Notes under the pieces: generated by a model
What the model saw: the letters and a program-made list of their open reading frames with translations, nothing else
Database searches by the model: none
Told to the model about the DNA's origin: nothing
Origin: an uncultured Acetatifactor sp.
Lineage (GTDB): Bacteria; Bacillota; Clostridia; Lachnospirales; Lachnospiraceae
Reading direction: 5' to 3'
Length of the DNA stretch: 41,553 bases
Assembly: GCA_910588225.1 (NCBI GenBank)
Contig: CAJUQT010000035.1
Span: 1 to 41,553 of the forward strand
Made by a program: the position numbers and the translations under genes
Shown here: positions 1-6,452 of the stretch, one piece after another
Layout of the letters: each line of letters opens with the position of its first letter
Position numbering within the stretch: the stretch's first letter is position 1

Positions 1-129
1 TGGAAATTAAGGTTTTACTGAAGGAAGCATTAACAGATCAGATAGATGATAGGGAGGTATATATGAAAGGCATTGATGTAAGTTATTATTATGAGGGATA
101 TAATACCTTTAAGACAGAAGAATTATAGG
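1..129 (+). CDS. 3' end of an unidentified gene
   Basis: The frame beginning at base 3 is open from the window edge and stops at TAG 127-129, giving the last 42 residues of a protein that starts outside the window. The visible part is acidic and rich in Asp, Glu and Tyr, with no recognisable motif. An internal ATG at 63 follows a purine-rich GATAGGGAGG, so an 21-residue ORF starting there is also possible. I cannot assign a function. Confidence 0.4.
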
Positions 130-174
130 ATGGACGCACTTCAATAAGCTGTCTATATTCAGTCCGACAAAATA

Positions 175-224
175 GCAATATCTATGAACCAAGGCAAGAT
201 CCCTGTAGAGCGATAGAATATTGC
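175..224. repeat. Imperfect inverted repeat upstream of the regulator gene
   Basis: GCAATATCTAT at 175-185 is nearly the reverse complement of ATAGAATATTGC at 213-224, with 27 bases between. It lies just upstream of the regulator start in otherwise non-coding sequence (130-270), so it could be an autoregulatory site. No good -35/-10 pair was recognised here. The functional role is inference only. Confidence 0.25.
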
Positions 225-270
225 CGAAAGAATAGGATTGCAGGACGATAATCAGAAAAAGGAGCCCCGA

Positions 271-2208
271 TTGAAAGAATACAGAGAGGATGAAAGATTT
301 GGATATTTCCTGAAAGAGCATCGGATAAAGTATGCGATTACTCTGGAACAGCTGTCGGAAGGACTGTGCTCCGCCAGTGAGCTGGCGCGGATTGAGGTGG
401 GTACGCGAGCCGCGGGGAAGGCACTGCAGGACAGGCTTCTGCAGCGCCTGGGCATATCGCCGGACGTCTATGAATGCCTTCTCTTCCAGGAGGATTACAT
501 ACCATGGAAAAAGCGGCAGCAGCTGCTGTACCTGACAGCCCGGGGGAGCAGGGAGAAAGCATACCGGCTTCTTGAGGAATATCGGGAGCAGTATGAGGTA
601 AAAGCGGAAAAGGATGTGGACAGACGGCTGGAACGGCAGTTTTGCCTGAGCATGGAAGCTCAGCTTCTGCAAAGCGGGGATGTGACAGAAGTACCGGACG
701 GAATCTGGCAGCAGGAAAAAAGACAACAGGAAAAGGCGGGGGACTTATTCAGAGAGGCCCTGGAGCTGACGGTAAATTCTCCCTCCGAGGGGATCCGTGG
801 GAGAGTCTGCTCCGTGCAGGAGCTGAATCTGCTGCTGGAGTGGATTTATCATGAGAGGCCGCAGAACTGGGAGGAATATTACAGGGAGATTCTGTATCAG
901 ATTGGGGACTCCAGGTTCGATGCGGTCAGCCGGGCAAAAATATACCCCAAAGTGGTATATTATCTGTGCCGGGACGGACTGGCCCTGAGAAACTGGAGGC
1001 TGGGGGAGAAGGCGGACGGTCTGGTGCTGTGTGAGGAGGCCATGGACAGACTGCGGGAGGCCGGGCGGCTGTATTATCTGTGGGAGATTCTGGGGATGTC
1101 AGAGGAGCTGGCCCGGGAGATTGCCGCAGGGCAGCGGGCTGCGGGAGCGCCCGGAAAAGCAGAGGAAGCGGAAAAGAAGATACAGAGGTGGAGAGAGCAG
1201 GCCGAGGCTCTGGAAGCGGTGCACGGGGAGTTTGGAGTCCCTGTTGAGGCGAGAGATTTCTGCTGGCTGTATGTGGAGAAGGAGGTCTACTGTATCAATG
1301 ATGTGGTCCGAATCCGGAGGGAGATGCTGGGGATTACCAGAAAGCAGCTCTGTGACGACGGCATTCTCTGCTCGGAGAAAACCTTAAGGCGCCTGGAAGA
1401 CGGGGGAAAGAAAATTCAGAAGGGAATATTGCGGGAGCTGCTGGGACGGCTGCGCCTGTCGACGGAATCCTGCAGAACCGAGCTGGTTACCTCTGACCCG
1501 GAGGCGGTGGAATTAATGCGCAAGGCGTGGAACCAGGTCGATAATTGGGAAAGTGAGGAGGCAGATTTTTTGCTGGGGCAGCTGAGGGAAAGAATATCTC
1601 TGGAGATTCCTTCCAACAGACAGGCCTGGCTGCGCTGTCAAGCTGTAAATGAGATTCACAAGGGATCCATTACAGAGGAACAGTGTGTTGAAAAGGTCAG
1701 GGAAGCGTTGGAATGTACAGTGCCATGGGAAGCAGCTATGAAACCGGGAGAGAGGTATCTGACCAATGAGGAGCTCAGCTGTATTCTGAGCATGACGTGT
1801 CGGAAGAAAGGAATGGGAGGGGAAAAGAAGAGGCAGATTGCTGCATTGGAGGAACAGTACAGTGTCTGCGAAAGGGAGAAACTGATTTTTTGCTTTATTA
1901 ATATGTATGAGATCGTAATGGGAGGTGTGGCAAGCGAGCTGGGAAATATGGGGGAATATGACCGTTCAGATGCAATCAGCCGGACTATTATAAGGGAATG
2001 CCTTTACCAGCGCCGTACCTTTGGAGTTCACAGAGAAATCTATAATATAACGTGGAATAGTGAACAGCAGCAGGAGGAAGGCATTCCGATTAGACAGCAA
2101 AGAAATTCAGAGAAAGATTTAATACATTGCATTATATTCAGCGAATTCGGGATGGAGGAGCATGATGTGGAATTCTACAGGAGAAAACTGCAATTCCGAA
2201 AGGAATGA
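271..2208 (+). CDS. Large double-HTH (XRE-type) helical-repeat regulator, RRNPP-like
   Basis: I chose the TTG at 271 because AAAAAGGAG (256-264) sits 6 bases upstream; an alternative TTG at 238 has no such site and no in-frame ATG lies nearby. The product is 645 residues. Residues about 10-63 form an XRE-like helix-turn-helix (YFLKEHRIKYAITLEQLSEG...). A second HTH of the same kind lies near residues 342-400 (VVRIRREMLGITRKQLCDDG). The rest is strongly alpha-helical, rich in Leu, Glu and Arg, as in the TPR-type peptide-binding domains of Rgg/PlcR/NprR regulators. The layout HTH-helical-HTH-helical suggests an internal duplication, about twice the length of an ordinary Rgg or PlcR. The gene converges on a small secreted peptide gene and lies beside a RiPP operon, so the inferred role is a peptide-responsive regulator of that operon. 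TPR content is inferred from composition, not from a profile search. Confidence 0.75.
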   Translation: MKEYREDERFGYFLKEHRIKYAITLEQLSEGLCSASELARIEVGTRAAGKALQDRLLQRLGISPDVYECLLFQEDYIPWKKRQQLLYLTARGSREKAYRLLEEYREQYEVKAEKDVDRRLERQFCLSMEAQLLQSGDVTEVPDGIWQQEKRQQEKAGDLFREALELTVNSPSEGIRGRVCSVQELNLLLEWIYHERPQNWEEYYREILYQIGDSRFDAVSRAKIYPKVVYYLCRDGLALRNWRLGEKADGLVLCEEAMDRLREAGRLYYLWEILGMSEELAREIAAGQRAAGAPGKAEEAEKKIQRWREQAEALEAVHGEFGVPVEARDFCWLYVEKEVYCINDVVRIRREMLGITRKQLCDDGILCSEKTLRRLEDGGKKIQKGILRELLGRLRLSTESCRTELVTSDPEAVELMRKAWNQVDNWESEEADFLLGQLRERISLEIPSNRQAWLRCQAVNEIHKGSITEEQCVEKVREALECTVPWEAAMKPGERYLTNEELSCILSMTCRKKGMGGEKKRQIAALEEQYSVCEREKLIFCFINMYEIVMGGVASELGNMGEYDRSDAISRTIIRECLYQRRTFGVHREIYNITWNSEQQQEEGIPIRQQRNSEKDLIHCIIFSEFGMEEHDVEFYRRKLQFRKE

Positions 2209-2222
2209 TATTATGCCTTTTT
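2199..2222. terminator. Possible bidirectional terminator between convergent genes
   Basis: AAAGG at 2199-2203 pairs with CCTTT at 2216-2220, extended weakly by the AT-rich interior, and a T run follows on the plus strand. The hairpin overlaps the ends of both convergent genes, which are only 2 bases apart. It is short and weak, so read-through and overlapping antisense transcripts are plausible. Confidence 0.3.
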
Positions 2223-2411
2223 ATGCTCCGCCGGATCGTTGTCATTTAAAGGCTGTATCCCCGGTTCCGGCTCCCCTTCCACGTTCTCTCCTCTACCAGT
2301 GGTATCCGGCCCATCACATGCAGGCGGCAGAGTTCCGCTTAATACTGGCAGAAGAGACAGGGTGATGACAAGTGCGGCAGCTGTTTTTTGGAAGATTGTT
2401 TTCTTTTTCAT
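2211..2411 (-). CDS. Small secreted peptide, candidate signalling propeptide
   Basis: This 66-residue protein starts at the ATG read from 2411, preceded by AAAGGAG with 7-base spacing. It has a textbook signal peptide: MKKKTIFQK followed by a hydrophobic core AAALVITLSLLPVL, with probable cleavage around residues 26-31. The remaining ~35 residues are hydrophilic and rich in Gly, Pro, Asp and Glu, ending in PAEHKKA. A single Cys at residue 32 follows PPA; this does not match a proper lipobox. Size and layout resemble the Phr, PapR and SHP propeptides encoded beside RRNPP regulators. It has its own promoter divergent from the RiPP precursor. Function as a pheromone is inference; an accessory secreted peptide or immunity factor is also possible. 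Confidence 0.7.
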   Translation of the reverse strand: MKKKTIFQKTAAALVITLSLLPVLSGTLPPACDGPDTTGRGENVEGEPEPGIQPLNDNDPAEHKKA

Positions 2412-2463
2412 AAGAATTCTCCTTTGCTTTGGTATTAGATTTGCTGAAAAGCTTCTGGTAAAA

Positions 2464-2492
2464 AGTATAAGAAGCAATGAGGATTTTTGCAA
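2464..2492 (-). promoter_or_regulatory. Promoter of the secreted peptide gene
   Basis: On the minus strand TTGCAA (2487-2492) and TATACT (2464-2469) are separated by exactly 17 bases. Transcription would start near 2457, about 46 bases upstream of the peptide start codon. The -35 box overlaps the outer end of the 24-bp inverted repeat. Confidence 0.6.
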
Positions 2493-2546
2493 GGGACAGA
2501 GTTGTCAAAAAAGCAGGGCAGGTTTTTTGACAACTCTGTCCCTTGC
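2489..2546. promoter_or_regulatory. Perfect 24-bp inverted repeat, probable operator
   Basis: The arm at 2489-2512 is the exact reverse complement of 2523-2546, with a 10-base centre at 2513-2522. Each arm contains GGGACAGAGTTGTC followed by AAAAAA towards the centre. It is located midway between the divergent secreted peptide and RiPP precursor genes, and each outer end forms part of a -35 box. This is the expected geometry for an operator that controls both promoters together, most simply by the adjacent double-HTH regulator. A very stable RNA hairpin or a small mobile remnant are alternatives, but lack of a following T run argues against a terminator. Confidence 0.6.
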
Positions 2547-2571
2547 GGTGACGACGAAGCTGTGATATGGT
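2543..2571 (+). promoter_or_regulatory. Promoter of the RiPP operon
   Basis: TTGCGG (2543-2548) and TATGGT (2566-2571) are 17 bases apart. Both boxes are degenerate, as expected for an activator-dependent promoter. The distance from the inverted repeat mirrors that of the opposite promoter exactly. Predicted start near 2578, about 50 bases before the precursor ATG. Confidence 0.5.
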
Positions 2572-2628
2572 AATGCCATCGGAAGACAGCTGAATTCTGA
2601 AACATAAAAAGCGAAGGAGGAAAAGAGA

Positions 2629-2775
2629 ATGAGCTTAGCTGAAATGATCGGAATGGAAATGGAGAACATTTCGAAAGAGGATGAAAATCTGTTGGCGGAT
2701 GCGGAATTTGTTCTTGGTGCTTGTGGAATTGTTAATGGAAACGGTTCCTGCGGCACAAAGCACGAGCCCTGTTAA
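2629..2775 (+). CDS. RiPP precursor peptide with three core cysteines
   Basis: A 48-residue ORF starts at ATG 2629 behind a very strong GAAGGAGG (2613-2620, 8-base spacing). The first ~31 residues are an acidic, helix-prone leader (MSLAEMIGMEMENISKEDEN...). It ends at LGA, after which the composition changes to a Gly/Asn/Cys-rich core with Cys at 32, 41 and 48. The sequence is not a signal peptide. The gene lies immediately upstream of an exporter, a radical SAM/SPASM maturase and a second exporter, which is the expected position for the maturase substrate. Cys residues suggest a thioether (sactipeptide or ranthipeptide) product, but the linkage cannot be predicted from sequence alone. I recognise no named precursor family. 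Confidence 0.75.
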   Translation: MSLAEMIGMEMENISKEDENLLADAEFVLGACGIVNGNGSCGTKHEPC

Positions 2776-2889
2776 TCCAGAAACCATGGGTTGATGAGCT
2801 TTAAAGGGAGTGTTGCATTAAGCGATCGTTATACAGTAGGATCCTTAGTGTGACATTCCTTTTCTCTGAGAGAAATCGAGGTATTCGGA

Positions 2890-4596
2890 ATGAATCAATA
2901 TTTGAAAGGTCACCTTCGACTGCTGGCAGTCTGGCTTATTGCAGAATTCATGGGAGCGGTGATGGTGACAGGAATGTCCCTGTTCATGAAGCAGGTGGCG
3001 GACACTGCTTATGGAGAGGATGGACTGGAAGGGATACAAGGACTATTGTTGCTGGGACTGGTGCTTGTTGTTGTCTGTCTGGCAGTGGAATATCTGGGAC
3101 ATTACTGCAGAGCAAAATTTCTGAAGGAATGTAATCTTTCTCTGAAACGGAAGATATTCGAAAGAATTATTCATTGTGATATCAATCTGTTTCAGGAGAA
3201 GAATAATGGAAGCTATATTTCGCTGTTAAATAATGATCTGCGTCTGATAGATGAAAGCTATTTTCAGGTAATTCCGCTGATTTACAGCAATATAAATACA
3301 TTTCTGGTGGCATTTATTGTAATGTGCCTTTATCATCCCCTTCTGGCGGCGCTGCAGGTGCTTTTGTGCATTCCACAGATCCTTTTGCCGAGGAGATTTG
3401 GTAAGAGTGCATCAGCAAAGCAGAAAGAATACATGGATTCTCTGGACGTGTGGAATGCAGAGGTAAAGGATATCTTTACCGGGTTCGAGGCGGTGAAAAG
3501 CTTCGGAATAGAGGAAAAGATAAAGGAGAGATACCGGAAAATTGTAGATGAAGTGGAGAAAAATGGGTTTGTCATGCGCAAACAACAGGCAAAATCCCTT
3601 GCACTCAGTTCGGCGTCACTCTATATGGCATTTGTACTGCAGACGGTATTTTCCGTATATCTGGTCATGAATGGTGAAATCACTATGGGTATCCTGCTTG
3701 GGACCATGCAGATAAGTAATTATGTCAACAATCCGGTAAGAGAGATTTCAGAATTATATCTGGAGTATCTGACAATTAAACCGGTGCTTGCCAGGATTTC
3801 CGCCGTATTGGACGGCACAGAGGAAGCACAGGGCAAGACATTAGGGATAGAAGTCGATAGAGTTACACCGCTCTGTCTCCATAAGCTGTCCTTTGCTTAT
3901 GAAGATGGCAGGAGGATTCTCCATGAGCTGGATTTTCGATTTGATTCCGGGAAGAAATATGCCATCGTCGGCAGCAGCGGTTCCGGCAAGTCTACGCTGC
4001 TGCGACTGTTAATGGGATATTATGCGCAGTATGAAGGAGAAGTTTACTGCGGGGGCAAAAGGCAGACAGAGATATCCGGACAGAGTCTGTACAGGCGGAT
4101 AAGTATGGTCCATCAGAGAGTTTTTCTGTTTGATGATACCATTCGGAATAATATTACGATGTATGGCAGATATTCCGATGAAGAGGTCTGGAAAGCAGCG
4201 GAGGAAGCGGGGCTTATGGAGGTGATCCGACGTATGGGAGACGGACTGGATTCCAGGATTCAGGAGGAGGGTAGGAATCTGTCCGGAGGAGAGCAGCAGC
4301 GATTTGCCATAGCCAGAGCTTTTATCCGTAAGGCGCAGGTGTTGCTTATGGATGAGGGCACCGCCAGTCTGGACTATCAGACCGCCGGTCTGATCGATTC
4401 TCTGCTTCTGGATAAAGAGGGATTGACTTTGCTCAGTGTTACCCATAAGACAGAGAAAGAGCTGCTGCAGCGTTATGATGAAATTCTGGTTCTGGAGCAG
4501 GGACGGATTCTGGAGCATGGTCTCTATGATGAACTGAGTGAACAGAGTAAACAATTGTTGGCATGGAATTGCCAGGGGGCATCAGATGATAATTGA
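2890..4596 (+). CDS. ABC exporter 1 (fused membrane and ATPase domains)
   Basis: This 568-residue protein has an N-terminal transmembrane domain with about six helices (residues ~10-300) and a C-terminal ATPase domain. Visible motifs are Walker A GSSGSGKST (361-369), Q-loop at MVHQRVFLF, signature LSGGEQQ (from 464), Walker B LLMDEGTASLD with D488 and E489, and a switch His in VTHKT. It lacks the N-terminal C39 Cys protease of bacteriocin exporters. It probably exports the modified peptide, perhaps as a heterodimer with the paralogous exporter at 6453. The start ATG has a modest GAGG site. Its end overlaps the maturase start by 11 bases, indicating one operon. Confidence 0.9.
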   Translation: MNQYLKGHLRLLAVWLIAEFMGAVMVTGMSLFMKQVADTAYGEDGLEGIQGLLLLGLVLVVVCLAVEYLGHYCRAKFLKECNLSLKRKIFERIIHCDINLFQEKNNGSYISLLNNDLRLIDESYFQVIPLIYSNINTFLVAFIVMCLYHPLLAALQVLLCIPQILLPRRFGKSASAKQKEYMDSLDVWNAEVKDIFTGFEAVKSFGIEEKIKERYRKIVDEVEKNGFVMRKQQAKSLALSSASLYMAFVLQTVFSVYLVMNGEITMGILLGTMQISNYVNNPVREISELYLEYLTIKPVLARISAVLDGTEEAQGKTLGIEVDRVTPLCLHKLSFAYEDGRRILHELDFRFDSGKKYAIVGSSGSGKSTLLRLLMGYYAQYEGEVYCGGKRQTEISGQSLYRRISMVHQRVFLFDDTIRNNITMYGRYSDEEVWKAAEEAGLMEVIRRMGDGLDSRIQEEGRNLSGGEQQRFAIARAFIRKAQVLLMDEGTASLDYQTAGLIDSLLLDKEGLTLLSVTHKTEKELLQRYDEILVLEQGRILEHGLYDELSEQSKQLLAWNCQGASDDN

Positions 4597-6451
4597 TGAT
4601 AATAAAGGGTTTCTTACAAGGATTCAACATAAAGCCAGACAATCGGTAAACGAAAGTGCGGTGTTGTTTGGAGGAAGGATTCAGGATGCCATTCTTTCGC
4701 TGGATGAGCTTATTGATGCGGAACCTTATGTAAAAGTGGTCTCGCAGGATAAAATAGAGCTTGTGCCGGCTTTTTTATTGGGAACTGTCAGGGCTATGAT
4801 AAAGTCCGGAAGAGAGCTTGTATTTCTGCATACGCATCCCCGCCAGACAGACTTGCAGTTTTCTGTGGTGGACAGAAAATTTGAGCAGGATCTGATTCGC
4901 CTGTCTTCTGAACTGGGATATGAAGGCAGCTTTACCTTTCTGGTGGCTTCAGGATATGATATTAAGGGACGAATCTATCAGGGAGACAGCGAAGAAGCTG
5001 TAAGCTTTCTGGCGGATAATCAATGGGTTCAGGATGTGGAAATATTATCTGATGATAAGCTTGCAAAGGGACTGCTTTATCAGACCCGGACAAACGATAT
5101 GGTCAGAGTATCCAGGGAGACAGCACAGTATTTAAAAGAGCTTCAGGAGGAGTGCTCTGTCGGGAAGGCAGACTCTCACAGGGAGAGAATTGCAGAGGAA
5201 AGAATAAAAGATATTTTTGGGAATAATGGGGATATTTTTTTAAAACCCATTCGGCACAGTGCTGAGACTCATATGATAGAAAAGCTGGAAATTCTGATAC
5301 AGAACGGCTGCAATCTGAATTGTAAATATTGCTATGCAGCCGGTGGCAGCTATGGCAGGAAGACGGAAATTCTTTCCCCTGATCAGGGGAGAAAAATTAT
5401 TCGTACGCTGGCAGAACAGGGAATCCGCAGGATTGGTATGGTACTTTTCTTCGGTGGTGAACCTTCTGCCTATCCGGAGACGATTGAAGCAATCTGTGAA
5501 GCGTGTGAGGAACAGGTGAAAACAGGAGTACTTGAAAAGTCTCCGGAGTACAGTATGATTTCCAATGGATTCCTGCTTTCCGAAATGTGCATGCAGACAA
5601 TCAGGCGATATCATATTCATCTGACTGTGAGCATGGATGGTCCGGAAGAAATTCATGATTCTCTCAGAAGAGGAAAGTATGGGGAAAAAACGCATGGTCA
5701 GGTATTAAAGAACATAGAACAGCTGAAAGAACTTTCTGCTCCGCCGGTAATGCTTGAAGCGACGTATACCAGTGTCCATGAGGCAGCCGGAATATCCAGA
5801 GAACAGACCGCCTCCATATTGAGGGAAGAAACGGGAATAAGGAATATATATGTCTGTGATTGTAAGGGCAGCAGACTGGAACCGGAGAGGGAGACAAAAG
5901 AACAGATTCTGCTGAAAGAACGTGCAGAGATTGACAGATTATTTCAGCGGCAGGAATACTGCGACGAGTTGACAGATTTAATGAGCTTCGTGATTCGATG
6001 CGGGAAAATTCTGAGTAAGACGGAACGGGAGGATGCGCTCTGTGAAGTGGGTTTTCGTTCTTTTACGATAGATTCGACAGGGGATATTTACCCGTGTCAT
6101 TTTTTCGTCGGAAATGCTTCCTTCCAGTTGGGAAATATCTTTGAGCCGGAATACTTGAAGGAAGGAAAGGGTACAGCAGAAATACAGCTTCGCCGATATA
6201 CCAAAAGTGAGAATGAGAGTTGCAGGAAGTGCTGGATCAGGAATTTCTGCGACAGGTGTATTTATCAGCTTTACCAGACAGAAACAGGGGGGGATTCTAA
6301 GGACAGATTTGTGGAAGGATGCGAAGTTTTAAGGAATCGATACCGTATGGTTATTCTTCATCTGATGAACCGTACAAAAGAAGAGCGAAAGGAACTATAT
6401 GATAACATTCTGTCATTCCTGCGGGTTGAGAGTGAGATGAAGGGGAAATAG
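4586..6451 (+). CDS. JAMM-metalloprotease/radical SAM-SPASM peptide maturase fusion
   Basis: I chose ATG 4586, 6 bases after CCAGGGGG, giving 621 residues; a GTG at 4538 in frame is less likely. Residues 1-150 carry a JAMM (JAB1/MPN/Mov34) signature: E23 in NESAVLFGG, then H82-x-H84-P, S93 and D96, matching E...HxHP...SxxD. Residues ~158-188 (YQTRTNDMVRVSRETAQYLK) resemble the leader-binding segment found before many radical SAM maturases. The radical SAM core starts with C242xxxC246xxC249 and includes FFGGE. The C-terminal SPASM domain has C486, GxxxxC504, C546xxC549, C555xxC558 and C579, enough for auxiliary iron-sulphur clusters. It should install crosslinks on the 48-residue precursor, and the JAMM part may cut off the leader. 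The JAMM call comes from motif reading; the rest of the assignment is secure. Confidence 0.88.
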   Translation: MIIDDNKGFLTRIQHKARQSVNESAVLFGGRIQDAILSLDELIDAEPYVKVVSQDKIELVPAFLLGTVRAMIKSGRELVFLHTHPRQTDLQFSVVDRKFEQDLIRLSSELGYEGSFTFLVASGYDIKGRIYQGDSEEAVSFLADNQWVQDVEILSDDKLAKGLLYQTRTNDMVRVSRETAQYLKELQEECSVGKADSHRERIAEERIKDIFGNNGDIFLKPIRHSAETHMIEKLEILIQNGCNLNCKYCYAAGGSYGRKTEILSPDQGRKIIRTLAEQGIRRIGMVLFFGGEPSAYPETIEAICEACEEQVKTGVLEKSPEYSMISNGFLLSEMCMQTIRRYHIHLTVSMDGPEEIHDSLRRGKYGEKTHGQVLKNIEQLKELSAPPVMLEATYTSVHEAAGISREQTASILREETGIRNIYVCDCKGSRLEPERETKEQILLKERAEIDRLFQRQEYCDELTDLMSFVIRCGKILSKTEREDALCEVGFRSFTIDSTGDIYPCHFFVGNASFQLGNIFEPEYLKEGKGTAEIQLRRYTKSENESCRKCWIRNFCDRCIYQLYQTETGGDSKDRFVEGCEVLRNRYRMVILHLMNRTKEERKELYDNILSFLRVESEMKGK

Positions 6452-6452
6452 C

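Noticed and set aside
2489..2546. The 24-bp inverted repeat as a rho-independent terminator
   Set aside because: No T run follows the stem on either side and no gene ends here; the divergent-promoter geometry fits an operator better.
2794..2853. A 19-codon ORF after the RiPP precursor, considered as a second precursor
   Set aside because: No ribosome binding site, no Cys and no leader similarity to the first precursor.
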